Of a stretch of DNA of 64,000 nt, positions 41,232 through 49,396 are shown one piece after another. Numbering within the stretch: position 1 is the first letter of the stretch; every line of letters starts with the position of its first letter. This DNA comes from Bradyrhizobium sp. Tv2a-2 (GTDB lineage Bacteria; Pseudomonadota; Alphaproteobacteria; Rhizobiales; Xanthobacteraceae), in the NCBI RefSeq assembly GCF_000472425.1, contig NZ_AXAI01000009.1:62182-126181 (forward strand), given 5' to 3'. Position numbers and translations under genes: made by a program. The notes beneath the pieces were generated by a model that was not told the origin of the DNA, made no database searches, and was given only the letters and a program-made list of their open reading frames with translations.

Positions 41232-41881
41232 CTGCGGATTTGTTCGACGGCACGGCCGATGTCGGACCCGCGGAGCAGGCAATCGCGGAGGGCGCGATCC
41301 TCTTGCGCGGCTTTGTGCGCCCGTTCGAGCATGATCTGCTGCCGGCACTGCACGCGGCGATCGAACAGTCCCCGTTCCGCCACATGCAGACGCCGGGCGG
41401 CCACCAGATGTCTGTGGCCATGACCAATTGCGGCGCTGTCGGCTGGATCACCGACCGCAGCGGCTACCGCTATGACGCGACTGATCCGCAAACCGGGCAA
41501 GCCTGGCCCGCCATGCCGGATGTCTTTCTCCTGCTGGCGCGACAGGCGGCCACGCGCGCGGGCTTTGGTGGCTTCGTGCCGGATGCCTGCCTGATCAACC
41601 GCTACGAGCCCGGCGCGCGGATGTCGCTGCATCAAGACCGCGACGAGCGCGATTTTTCCGCTCCGATCGTCTCGGTCTCGCTCGGCTTGCCTGCGATCTT
41701 CCTGTTTGGCGGCCCAAAGCGCGCCGACAAGCCGCTGCGCTATCGGTTGCAGCATGGCGATGTCGTGGTCTGGGGCGGGCCGTCGCGCCTGTTCTTCCAC
41801 GGCGTGGCGCCGCTCGCCGACGGCGACCATGCGGCGCTGGGCCGCAAGCGTATCAACCTGACCTTTCGCAAGGCGCGCTGA
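41228..41881 (+). CDS. alkB: Alpha-ketoglutarate-dependent DNA repair dioxygenase AlkB
   Basis: 217-residue AlkB orthologue that removes 1-methyladenine and 3-methylcytosine lesions by oxidative demethylation. INRYEPGARMSLHQDRDE holds the HxD iron ligands, LFFHGVAPLADG the distal His, and KRINLTFRKAR the RxxxxxR pair that binds 2-oxoglutarate and substrate. IVSVSLGLPAIFLFGG is the conserved core strand. Length equals that of E. coli AlkB. It is translationally coupled to the upstream 2OG oxygenase. No ada gene is adjacent. Confidence 0.96.
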   Translation: MTADLFDGTADVGPAEQAIAEGAILLRGFVRPFEHDLLPALHAAIEQSPFRHMQTPGGHQMSVAMTNCGAVGWITDRSGYRYDATDPQTGQAWPAMPDVFLLLARQAATRAGFGGFVPDACLINRYEPGARMSLHQDRDERDFSAPIVSVSLGLPAIFLFGGPKRADKPLRYRLQHGDVVVWGGPSRLFFHGVAPLADGDHAALGRKRINLTFRKAR

Positions 41882-41908
41882 AGTTTTCGCTATCGCGGCG
41901 ACGGAGGT

Positions 41909-43534
41909 TTACGGCTTGGCCGGATGGATGAACGTCCAGGGCGTCACTTCCGAATCGCGGGGCACCTCGATGGCGATCAGGGAAGGCCCGCCATGCGCGA
42001 GCGCTTTCTCCAGCGCCGGGCGGAAATGATCGGGCGAGGTGACGCGCGCGCCTTGGACGCCGAAGGATTCCGCAAGCTTGACGAAATCCGGATTGACGAG
42101 GTCCGAGGCCACCACGCGGCCGTCAAAGCGCTGGCGCTGGTCGCGCCGCACATTGCCATAGGCGTTGTTGTTGAACACCAGGGTTACCACGCCGATATTG
42201 AACTGCACGGCGGTCGCAAGCTCCTGCACGGCGAACATGAAGCCGCCATCGCCGGTGATCGCAACCACCGGCTTGTCGGGATTGGCGATCTTGGCGCCGA
42301 GCGCGGTCGGGAAGCCCGAGCCGAGCGTGCCCTGATAACCCGAGGTGATGAACGTGCGCGGCTCGTAGATCGGGAAGCCGTACCAGGAAGCGAAGCCGAC
42401 CTGCGACAGCTCATCGGTGACGATGGCATTGTGCGGCAGCACCTCGCGCAGGATGTTCAGATAGGCCATCTGCGGCTGAACCTGCTGGATTTCCTTCTGC
42501 GCCGCTGCGGTCGCATCAGTGATCTCGGTGCGCCGGCCGCTGGCCTTGCGGTAGCCTGCCTTCCGAACCGCCGCGAGCAATTCGGCCGTAGCCGCCTTGG
42601 CATCCGAGATCACGGCGACATCGGACGTGAAGCGGCGCATCTCGACCGGATCGATGTCGATGCGCACCGACTTCAGCCCGTCTGGCCGGTACGGCCAGCG
42701 CGACATGGTCGGCAGCTCCAGCCGCGTGCCGATGCCGATCATCAGGTCGGTCTTCGGCCAAAGCCTGTAGGCGGCGGCCATGGTCAGTCCCAGCTCATGC
42801 GCATTGGAGACGATGCCGCGGCCGCTGCGGAACGCGACAACAGGCGCGTCGATCAGCTCGGCCAATTCGAGGATCTCCTCGCGCGCGTCGATCGCGCCGC
42901 TGCCGACGAAGATCATCGGCCGCTTGCTGGCGGCGATCAGCGCAGCCGCATCCTTGATGCGATCAGGATCGGGCAGCGGAGCAGGGAAGGGATCGAACAC
43001 CTCCGCCGGGCCGGCCGCTGCGCGCTGGGTGAAGACATCCCAGGGCATTTCCAGCGCGGCGGGGCCGCGGCGTCCCGACAGCATCTCCTGGAAGGCGCGC
43101 GCGACCATGGTGGGTGCGACATCAGGATATTCGATGCGCTCGGCCCATTTCACGAAGGTGCGCAGGGTCGCAAGCTGGTCCGGCATTTCATGCAGATGGC
43201 CGCGGCCCTTGCCCAGGAACTGCGTCGGCACCTGGCCGGTCAGGCACAGCACCGGCTCGTTGGAGCCGAAGGCGGTCAGCATGGCCGCGCCAGCATTGAG
43301 CACGCCCGGACCCGGCACCACGCTGAAGACACCGGGCCTGCCGCTCGATCGCGCGTAGCCATAAGCCATGTAGCCGCAGGCCTGCTCGTGCCGCGCGCCG
43401 ATCACCTTGAGCTGCGCCTGGTGGAAGGCGTCGAACAGCCCGTACACCTGCGCGCCGGGCAGGCCAAACACTGTGTCAACGCCGTGGGCCACAAGGCCGC
43501 TCACGATCGCTTCGCCACCGGTCATTGTCGTCAT
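41909..43534 (-). CDS. Thiamine diphosphate-dependent enzyme (acetolactate synthase-like)
   Basis: 541-residue ThDP enzyme of the acetolactate synthase / 2-oxoacid decarboxylase group. The N-terminal PYR domain has GLPGAQVYGLFDAF and the cofactor-activating Glu in GARHEQACGYMA. The middle Rossmann-like domain is at about 190-320. The PP domain carries GDGGFMFAVQELATA...NNNAYGN, the Mg-ThDP motif. No regulatory subunit gene is adjacent, and the FAD-binding segment of true AHAS is not obvious, so it may be a catabolic carboligase or decarboxylase. It is downstream of the hpa genes on the same strand but separated by a repeat and hairpin, so it may not be co-transcribed. It is convergent with alkB (27-bp gap). 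Confidence 0.88.
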   Translation of the reverse strand: MTTMTGGEAIVSGLVAHGVDTVFGLPGAQVYGLFDAFHQAQLKVIGARHEQACGYMAYGYARSSGRPGVFSVVPGPGVLNAGAAMLTAFGSNEPVLCLTGQVPTQFLGKGRGHLHEMPDQLATLRTFVKWAERIEYPDVAPTMVARAFQEMLSGRRGPAALEMPWDVFTQRAAAGPAEVFDPFPAPLPDPDRIKDAAALIAASKRPMIFVGSGAIDAREEILELAELIDAPVVAFRSGRGIVSNAHELGLTMAAAYRLWPKTDLMIGIGTRLELPTMSRWPYRPDGLKSVRIDIDPVEMRRFTSDVAVISDAKAATAELLAAVRKAGYRKASGRRTEITDATAAAQKEIQQVQPQMAYLNILREVLPHNAIVTDELSQVGFASWYGFPIYEPRTFITSGYQGTLGSGFPTALGAKIANPDKPVVAITGDGGFMFAVQELATAVQFNIGVVTLVFNNNAYGNVRRDQRQRFDGRVVASDLVNPDFVKLAESFGVQGARVTSPDHFRPALEKALAHGGPSLIAIEVPRDSEVTPWTFIHPAKP

Positions 43535-43570
43535 TGGGAGATTCCAGTCGATCTTTGCAGGTTTGCTTCT

Positions 43571-43673
43571 AGAGCATGATCCGGAAAAGTGTGCAGCGGT
43601 TTTCCGAAAAGATCATGCTCAATCAAAGACCTAAAGCGCGATGACGATTCAACCAAATCTCATCGCGCTTTAG
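43571..43673. repeat. Intergenic repeat, family D copy 1, with 14-bp hairpin
   Basis: Begins AGAGCATGATCCGGAAAAG, with an inverted half CCGAAAAGATCATGCT. It ends with a perfect 14-bp stem CTAAAGCGCGATGA (43631-43644) / TCATCGCGCTTTAG (43660-43673). The stem includes the hpaG-like stop codon and can terminate the hpa operon. A related copy is at 49151-49266. Confidence 0.75.
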
Positions 43674-44548
43674 GCGGCTTCGTCGATCACGCCGTTGTGC
43701 AACAGGCCGATGCCTTCGGCTTCGACCTCGACGACATCGCCGGGCTTCAAGTAGCGCGGCGGATCGAAGCGCGCGCCGGCGCCGGTCGGCGTGCCCGTGA
43801 CGATGATGTCGCCTGGGACCAGCGTGGTGAAGGTCGAGATGTAGCTGATCAGATAGCGGAACGGAAAGATCAGCCGGCTGGTGCGGTCGTCCTGCCGCAA
43901 CTCGCCATTGACGCGGGTGGTCAGGCGAATATCGGCGATTTGCGCTTCGTTGCTGTAGGGTACGATCCACGGACCGAGGCTGCCGCTCGCGTCGAAATTT
44001 TTGCCCTGCGTGACGTTGAACTTTGCGTGGCGCAGCCAGTCGCGAACGCTGCCTTCGTTGCAGAGCGTGAGAGCGCCGATGTGATCGAGCGCGGCGCTCT
44101 CCTTGATGTGCCGGCCCGGCTTGCCGATCACCAGTACGACCTCGCCTTCGTAATCGAGTTGCGGCGAGGCGTGCGGGCGCACCAGCGGCGCGTCGTGACC
44201 GACGAAGGAGCGCGGCGTGCGCATGAACATGGAGGGATATTTCGGCGCGTCCTGACCGTCCTTGTATTCGGCGTTGCGGTCGGGATAGTTGACGCCGATG
44301 CAGATGATCTTTTCCGGTGCGGGGATCGGCGGCAGCCAGGTGATGGCGTCGAGCGCGTGATCGGGCGAACGCCGCGCGGCGTCGTCTGCAAGTTTGGAGA
44401 GGGCATCAGCGGCGATCACTTCGCGAAGCGTCGGATAGTCTTTCCCGAAACGCGTCGAGAGATCAACGATGCCGTCGTCAACGACGGCGCCGTAGCGCGT
44501 CGCGCCGTCGATTGCATAGGTCACGAGGCGAGGGGAGATCATCGGCAT
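43670..44548 (-). CDS. hpaG: Fumarylacetoacetate hydrolase family protein, probable HpaG-type decarboxylase/isomerase
   Basis: 292-residue FAH-fold enzyme. The ATG at 44548 overlaps the stop of the dioxygenase gene (TGATG). IICIGVNYPDRNAEYKDG starts the FAH domain; metal ligands are expected in DYEGEVVLVIGKPGR, and the C-terminal blocks VTGTPTGAGA and LKPGDVVEVEAEGIG are intact. In a cluster with hpaD, hpaE, hpaF and hpaH-type genes it should be the 5-oxopent-3-ene-1,2,5-tricarboxylate decarboxylase of the homoprotocatechuate pathway. The family is catalytically diverse, so the assignment relies on context. Confidence 0.8.
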   Translation of the reverse strand: MPMISPRLVTYAIDGATRYGAVVDDGIVDLSTRFGKDYPTLREVIAADALSKLADDAARRSPDHALDAITWLPPIPAPEKIICIGVNYPDRNAEYKDGQDAPKYPSMFMRTPRSFVGHDAPLVRPHASPQLDYEGEVVLVIGKPGRHIKESAALDHIGALTLCNEGSVRDWLRHAKFNVTQGKNFDASGSLGPWIVPYSNEAQIADIRLTTRVNGELRQDDRTSRLIFPFRYLISYISTFTTLVPGDIIVTGTPTGAGARFDPPRYLKPGDVVEVEAEGIGLLHNGVIDEAA

Positions 44549-45531
44549 CAATCCGCAATCGTCACATCAGCGACAAACGCCGGCTCGCGCACCTTCTGCC
44601 CCGTAAACGGCGAGCCCTGCTCGAACCAGGAGCGCGGGGCGGGTGCGCCCCACAAGGTCTGACGGCGCGGGTCCTTCAGCGACCAGCGCAGCGGCTCGTG
44701 GTCGTGGTCCATCGTAAAGTAGTCGCAGGTGTAGAGTTCGAGCCGATGGCCGTCGGGATCGCGGACATAGAGGAAGAAGGCATTGGAGATGCCGTGACGG
44801 CCCGGGCCGCGCTCGATGTTCTTCAGGTAGCCGCTGGAGGCCATGACATCGCAGAGATGGATGACATTCATCGCGGTGGGCACCCAATAGGCGAAATGAT
44901 GCAGCCGCGGTCCCTTGCCGTTGGTCAGCGCGAAATCATGCACATTACCCTTGCGATGCATCCAGGCCGCGGCCATGCGGCCGTTTGCGCCGTCCTCCTC
45001 GGCATATTCGGTGAGGCGAAAGCCGAGCCGGGCGTAGAAGTTCACGGTGTCCTGCAGCTCGGCCGCGAACACGTTGAAATGATCCAGCCGCTGCGGATGG
45101 CAGCCCTTGTAGAGATCGAAACGGCGGAGCAGATGTGGCCGCTTCTCCATGGTCGCATAGAGCTCGATCTGGTAGCCGAAGGGATCAGTGAGCTGCAGCG
45201 TGCGGCCCTGGAACGGCTGATCCGCGAAGGCACAGGCGATGCCGTTCTCCTTAAAGAAGCTAGCGGCCTTGTCGAGGTCCTTCTCATTGCCGACCTTGAA
45301 GCCGAGCTGGTTGCAGGCGGGAGCGGCGGCCTTCCGCAACACCAGCGAGTGGTGCTGGTGCTCCTCCGCCGCGCGCAGGTAAACGGCGTTGTCGTCGGCG
45401 TCCTCGACATGCAGCCCGACCGTGGTCTCGTAGAATTCGCGGCTGAGCTTCAGGTCAGTCACGTCGAGCACCGCGTGGCTTGCACGGATGATGTTGAAGG
45501 GCGGATCGAAGACGTGTTGCGGCACGGGCAT
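44548..45531 (-). CDS. hpaD: Homoprotocatechuate 2,3-dioxygenase, type I extradiol (VOC fold)
   Basis: 327-residue ring-cleaving dioxygenase. The start at 45531 (MPVPQHVFDPPFN) has GAGGGGAAA upstream. It is built of paired VOC modules (about 14-130 and 148-270). By comparison with Brevibacterium homoprotocatechuate dioxygenase the metal ligands are His in RLDHFNVFA, His in RLHHFAYWV and Glu in HRLELYTCDYFT. DYFTMDHDHEPLRW near the C-terminus is also typical of that enzyme. It would cleave 3,4-dihydroxyphenylacetate to 5-carboxymethyl-2-hydroxymuconate semialdehyde, the substrate of the neighbouring dehydrogenase. A related catechol substrate remains possible. Confidence 0.87.
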   Translation of the reverse strand: MPVPQHVFDPPFNIIRASHAVLDVTDLKLSREFYETTVGLHVEDADDNAVYLRAAEEHQHHSLVLRKAAAPACNQLGFKVGNEKDLDKAASFFKENGIACAFADQPFQGRTLQLTDPFGYQIELYATMEKRPHLLRRFDLYKGCHPQRLDHFNVFAAELQDTVNFYARLGFRLTEYAEEDGANGRMAAAWMHRKGNVHDFALTNGKGPRLHHFAYWVPTAMNVIHLCDVMASSGYLKNIERGPGRHGISNAFFLYVRDPDGHRLELYTCDYFTMDHDHEPLRWSLKDPRRQTLWGAPAPRSWFEQGSPFTGQKVREPAFVADVTIAD

Positions 45532-45550
45532 GGTGTTTCCCCTCTCTTCC

Positions 45551-45630
45551 GTCATTCCGGGATGGTGCATTAGCACCAGACCCGGAATCTCGAGGTTACG
45601 GGTTCGCGCTCTGGCGCGCCCCGGAACTAC
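45551..45630. repeat. Palindromic intergenic repeat, family A copy 5
   Basis: GTCATTCCGGGATGGTGC, internal CCCGGAATCTCGAGGTTACGGG and right end GCGCCCCGGAACTAC. It sits inside the hpa gene run between hpaE and hpaD and could reduce downstream expression. Confidence 0.8.
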
Positions 45631-45638
45631 AGTGTTTG

Positions 45639-47177
45639 TTAAATTCCCAGTCTCTGAATTTTGTGCGTGCCCCGCGCGAGCGAGACATGCTTGGTTTCCA
45701 TGTAGAAATCGAACGAGTAGTCGCCGCCGTCGCGGCCGATGCCGCTCGCTTTCATGCCGCCGAACGGCGTCGGCAAATGGCGGACGTTCTCGGAGTTGAG
45801 CCAGATCATGCCGGCCTCGAGCGCGTCGGCCACCCGTAGCGCCCGACCCATGTCGTTGGTCCAGACATAGCCGGTGAGGCCGTATTTCACATCATTGGCA
45901 ATCGCGATTGCGTCCTTCTCGTCGCCGAACGGGATCACGGTCAGGAATGGTCCGAACACCTCCTCCTGCGCCACGCGCATCTTGGCGTTCGCGGCGGTCA
46001 CCAGCGTCGGCTGCACATAATGGCCGCCGCCGGGACCGTCATGGGTCTTGCCGCCGACCGCGATCACGGCGCCGTCCTGCCGCGCCACGTCGAAATAGGA
46101 GCAGACCTTTGCCAGATGCCGCTCATGGATGAGTGGCCCGATCTCGGTGGCGGGATCGAGCGGATGGCCGACCTTGAGCGCCTTCACCCGCGCGGTGAGC
46201 TTTTCGATGAAGGGCTCGGCAATGCTCTGCTGGATCAGCAGCCGCGAGGAGGAGGTGCAGCGCTCGCCATTGAGCGAGTAGATCATGAATACGACCGCAT
46301 CTAGCGCGCGGTCGAGGTTGGCGTCGTCGAACACGATCACCGGGTTCTTGCCGCCGAGCTCGAAATGCACCCGCTTCAAGGTCGGCGCGCCCTGCGCCAT
46401 GATGGCCGAGCCCGTTGCGCTCTCGCCGACAAAGCCGATCGCCTTGATGGCGGGATGCTCGGTCAGCGCCTTGCCCGCCTCCTCGCCGAAGCCGTGTACG
46501 GTGTTGAGCACGCCGTCGGGAACGCCGGCTTCCTTGACGATTTGCGCCAAGAGATCGGCCGTCACCGGCGACCATTCGGCCGGCTTGTGCACGACGGTGC
46601 AGCCCGCCGCGAGCGCCGGCGCAATCTTCCAGGTCGAGAGCATGAACGGCGTGTTCCAGGGCGTTATCACGCCGACAGGGCCGATCGGCACCCGCGTCGA
46701 AATGTTCCAGTGCTCCTCGCTCGGCGTATTGAGACCGTCGCGGGCGTCAGTACATTTGTCGGCAAAGAAGCGGAAGTTTTCGGCGGCCCGGATCGCAGCC
46801 TTGGCCATGAAGCGATGGGCCTGCCCGGTGTCGATGCATTCGAGCACCGCGATGTCGTCGGCTCGGGCCTCGATCGCATCCGCCACGCGATGCAGCAGCT
46901 TGCGCCGCATGGTCGCGGCCATGTCGCGCCAGGCTGGGAACGCTTCAGCGGCAATGGTCGCGGCGCGATCGATATCCTCCGCATTGCCGCGCGCGACCTT
47001 GGCGAGAACCGAGCCGTCGACCGGCGATCGGGTCTCGAAAGTCGCCCCGGAGATCGACGGTACAGTCTGGCCGTCGATCATGTGCCCGATGCCGTCGTCT
47101 TTCAGTTTCGCGAGCAGGGGAGCGGCGCGGTCGAGATTGGCCTTGAACAGATCGGCTTTGGGCGTTGCCTTATCCAT
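45639..47177 (-). CDS. hpaE: 5-carboxymethyl-2-hydroxymuconate semialdehyde dehydrogenase
   Basis: 512-residue NAD-dependent aldehyde dehydrogenase. Catalytic Glu in RVHFELGGKNPV, catalytic Cys in NGERCTSSSRLL, GESATGSAIM at the cofactor fold and PFGGMKASGIGRDGGDYS near the end. The extended N-terminus (KADLFKANLDRAAPLLAKL) and the GMIWLNSENVRHLPTPFGG block fit HpaE. It oxidises the ring-cleavage semialdehyde to the tricarboxylate. The start overlaps the hpaF stop by 8 bp, indicating one operon. Confidence 0.9.
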   Translation of the reverse strand: MDKATPKADLFKANLDRAAPLLAKLKDDGIGHMIDGQTVPSISGATFETRSPVDGSVLAKVARGNAEDIDRAATIAAEAFPAWRDMAATMRRKLLHRVADAIEARADDIAVLECIDTGQAHRFMAKAAIRAAENFRFFADKCTDARDGLNTPSEEHWNISTRVPIGPVGVITPWNTPFMLSTWKIAPALAAGCTVVHKPAEWSPVTADLLAQIVKEAGVPDGVLNTVHGFGEEAGKALTEHPAIKAIGFVGESATGSAIMAQGAPTLKRVHFELGGKNPVIVFDDANLDRALDAVVFMIYSLNGERCTSSSRLLIQQSIAEPFIEKLTARVKALKVGHPLDPATEIGPLIHERHLAKVCSYFDVARQDGAVIAVGGKTHDGPGGGHYVQPTLVTAANAKMRVAQEEVFGPFLTVIPFGDEKDAIAIANDVKYGLTGYVWTNDMGRALRVADALEAGMIWLNSENVRHLPTPFGGMKASGIGRDGGDYSFDFYMETKHVSLARGTHKIQRLGI

Positions 47178-47568
47178 GGACGGCCTCCGCTTTCAGAGCT
47201 TCGTGAATGTTGTTGCGCTTCCAGCTCGTCTCCTTGTCGTTGATCTGCATATCGAACGACAATGCGAGCTTGCTTGCAGAGAACACCGGATCGAGATGCT
47301 GGGACAACGCGCGGAAAATATGCTCGCCGGCGGTCTTGCGGGTTGCGAGGTCGCGGCCCTCGCCGAGCCGCAGCACCATGTCGAGAAAGCCATAGTCGCC
47401 CCGGCTATCGGCGATGGCATAATGCTCGCATCGGATCGCGCGGACGCGGATGCCGCCGAGCGGGAAGATGCCGGTCTCGACGGCGGCATTGCGCACGACC
47501 TCGACGACTTTGCCCATGTCGAGGCGCCCATCGAGATTGGCGGAATATTCGATCGTGAAATGCGGCAT
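47170..47568 (-). CDS. hpaF: 5-carboxymethyl-2-hydroxymuconate delta-isomerase
   Basis: 132-residue tautomerase-superfamily enzyme. The start at 47568 is decisive: MPHFTIEYS places Pro at position 1 after Met removal, the catalytic base of the family, whereas the earlier in-frame start at 47589 would bury it. LSFDMQINDKETSWKRNNIHE near the C-terminus is typical of HpaF/HpcD. The gene lies between hpaH and hpaE with an 8-bp overlap to hpaE. Confidence 0.92.
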   Translation of the reverse strand: MPHFTIEYSANLDGRLDMGKVVEVVRNAAVETGIFPLGGIRVRAIRCEHYAIADSRGDYGFLDMVLRLGEGRDLATRKTAGEHIFRALSQHLDPVFSASKLALSFDMQINDKETSWKRNNIHEALKAEAVHG

Positions 47569-47599
47569 GGCGAGATCACTCCACTCCACGTTTGAGGCT

Positions 47600-48406
47600 T
47601 TAAGCGAAGTAGCAGCTTACGGTTCCGTATGGACCATAATCGGCCTGGATCGTGTCGCCCTTGCGGGTCTCGATCGGGCGGATGAAGGATCCCGCGAGCA
47701 CGACCTGGCCCGGCTCCAGCGCCAGTCCCAGAGGTGCGATCTTGTTGGCAAGCCAGGCGACCGCGGTCGCGGGATGATTGAGCACGCCGGCGGCGAGGCC
47801 TGTTTCTTCCAACTGGCCGTTGCGGTAGCAGAGTGCGCCGATCCAGCGCAGATCGGCATCGAGCGGTCGTAGGGGCCGGCCGCCGAGCACGATGCCGGCG
47901 TTCGCTGCATTGTCGGCGATGGTGTCGAAGATCTTTCGTGTCGCGTTCGTTTCGGGATCGACGCGCTGGATCCGCGTATCCAGAATTTCCAGCGCCGGCA
48001 CCACGAACTCGGTGGCGTTGAGCACGTCGAACAGCGTGCAATTGGGCCCTTCAAGCCGCTTGCCCATGATGAAGGCGAGCTCCGCTTCGACGCGGGTGGC
48101 GATGAAGCGTTCGGTCGGCACCAGCCCGCCATCGGCAAAGAACATGTCGTCGAGCAGTACACCGGAATCCGGCTCGTCGATGTTGAGCGCGCTCTGCATC
48201 GCTTTCGAAGTCAGGCCGATCTTGTGGCCCTTCACGACCCGGCCCTCGGCGCATTTGATCTCGATCCACGCCGTCTGGATTGCATAGGCGTCCGCAATCG
48301 TGATGGCAGGAAATTCCTGCGACAATTGCCGGATCTGCGTGTGCGACTTCTCCGCCTGGTGCAGGCGCTCGGCCGCGCTCTTTATGTCGTTGCTCGATAG
48401 GGCCAT
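47600..48406 (-). CDS. hpaH: 2-oxo-hept-4-ene-1,7-dioate hydratase
   Basis: 268-residue hydratase related to MhpD and HpaH. The N-terminus SSNDIKSAAERLHQAEKSH, the block VVKGHKIGLTSKAMQSALNI with catalytic Lys, and metal-binding acidic residues in EAELAFIMGKRLEGP are family features; VVLAGSFIRPIETRKGD is the conserved C-terminal block. It hydrates the decarboxylated intermediate before aldol cleavage. It is the first gene of the hpa operon after the intergenic operator and is divergent from hpaR. Confidence 0.92.
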   Translation of the reverse strand: MALSSNDIKSAAERLHQAEKSHTQIRQLSQEFPAITIADAYAIQTAWIEIKCAEGRVVKGHKIGLTSKAMQSALNIDEPDSGVLLDDMFFADGGLVPTERFIATRVEAELAFIMGKRLEGPNCTLFDVLNATEFVVPALEILDTRIQRVDPETNATRKIFDTIADNAANAGIVLGGRPLRPLDADLRWIGALCYRNGQLEETGLAAGVLNHPATAVAWLANKIAPLGLALEPGQVVLAGSFIRPIETRKGDTIQADYGPYGTVSCYFA

Positions 48407-48440
48407 GGACAGGGCGATGCTTGCTCGGCAAAAAGGGATG

Positions 48441-48472
48441 CGGACAAGTATTTAACATGTTAAGTTTGTCCG
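48441..48472. promoter_or_regulatory. Nested palindrome, probable HpaR operator
   Basis: A perfect 12-bp palindrome TTAACATGTTAA (48452-48463) is flanked by CGGACAA (48441-48447) and its complement TTGTCCG (48466-48472), the outer arms being offset by one base. It lies in the 122-bp gap between divergent hpaH and hpaR, where a MarR-type repressor would control both. Confidence 0.7.
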
Positions 48473-48528
48473 CGCAAACCCGATTGCGGCATGTTGCAAC
48501 GCAAACTTTTGGAATGATCGGAACGCCG

Positions 48529-49053
48529 ATGCCGAAGAAATTGTCCAGTCGATCGGGCGGGAAAGATGGAGGACAGTCGGTGCATCATCTGCCGATGCGC
48601 GAATTCTCGCGCTCGCTGCCGATGGCGCTGCTCCGCGCGCGCGAAGCCGTGATGCGGCAGTTCCGGCCCTCGCTGCGCCAGCATGGTCTGACCGAGCAGC
48701 AATGGCGCATTTTGCGCGCGCTCGCAGCTGTCGAGGAAAGCGAGGTCACCGAGCTCGCGCGTACCGCCTTTCTGCTCGGCCCCAGTCTCTCGCGCATCCT
48801 GCGCGATCTCGAGGCGCGCCGGCTGATCGAGCGGAGAACGGCGGAGAGCGATCAGCGCCGAGGCATGGTGTCGATCTCGGAGAAAGGATTGAAATTGATG
48901 GAAATGGTCGCGCCCTCGTCGGAAGTCATCTACGCCGCGATCACCAGGCGCTACGGCGCCCGCAAACTTCTCGAATTACAGGACATGCTTGGCGCACTGG
49001 AGGCGAGCCTCGCAGGCCTCGGCGTCGATGATGTCGAGCCGTCAGACGAGTAG
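48529..49053 (+). CDS. hpaR: MarR-family homoprotocatechuate operon regulator
   Basis: 174-residue winged-helix regulator. HMPLREFSRSL-like start (HHLPMREFSRSLPMALLRAR), LTEQQWRILRALAAVEESEV, recognition-helix region LLGPSLSRILRDLEARRLIERR and wing SDQRRGMVSISEKG fit HpaR. It represses the hpa genes until a pathway aromatic acid binds. The start at 48529 (MPKKLSSRSGG) is uncertain; ATG at 48514 is an alternative. Divergent from hpaH with a palindromic operator between them. Confidence 0.9.
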   Translation: MPKKLSSRSGGKDGGQSVHHLPMREFSRSLPMALLRAREAVMRQFRPSLRQHGLTEQQWRILRALAAVEESEVTELARTAFLLGPSLSRILRDLEARRLIERRTAESDQRRGMVSISEKGLKLMEMVAPSSEVIYAAITRRYGARKLLELQDMLGALEASLAGLGVDDVEPSDE

Positions 49054-49146
49054 ATGCAAATTTGCATGATGATCTGCGGTGGGGCGCATAGCTGTAATTT
49101 TTGCACAGGCTTTGAGCATCGAAATGGCCTGCCTATGGCCTTCTGC

Positions 49147-49266
49147 GCAGTTAGAGCATGATCCAGAGCAGTTAGAGCATGATCCGGAAAAGAGTGCAGC
49201 GGTTTTTCCGATAAGATAGTACCCAATCAGAAAACTAAAGGGCCATGAGGATCATCGCCCTTTAGT
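49147..49266. repeat. Intergenic repeat, family D copy 2, with tandem duplication and hairpin
   Basis: Within the 343-bp gap after hpaR. GCAGTTAGAGCATGATCC occurs twice (49147-49164 and 49168-49185). The rest resembles the repeat at 43571. It ends with a stem ACTAAAGGGC (49234-49243) / GCCCTTTAGT (49257-49266) that continues inward with four more pairs after one C-C mismatch. Probably terminates hpaR; the remainder of the gap (49267-49396) holds only the promoter and leader of the next operon. Confidence 0.7.
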
Positions 49267-49396
49267 CGAAATCGCAGCGATATCAATTTACTCCGCACGC
49301 GAGAGTCCTTAAACAGCTGTTCGGTTTTCGAAGATCGTGCGTGATCGCCAAGACCAAGAAGGGCCGACAAGGAAGCCCGGCCCCAGGGAGGAATGA

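Noticed and set aside
41924..43579. 551-codon ORF antisense to the ThDP enzyme
   Set aside because: Shadow frame; the ThDP gene on the minus strand has all family motifs.
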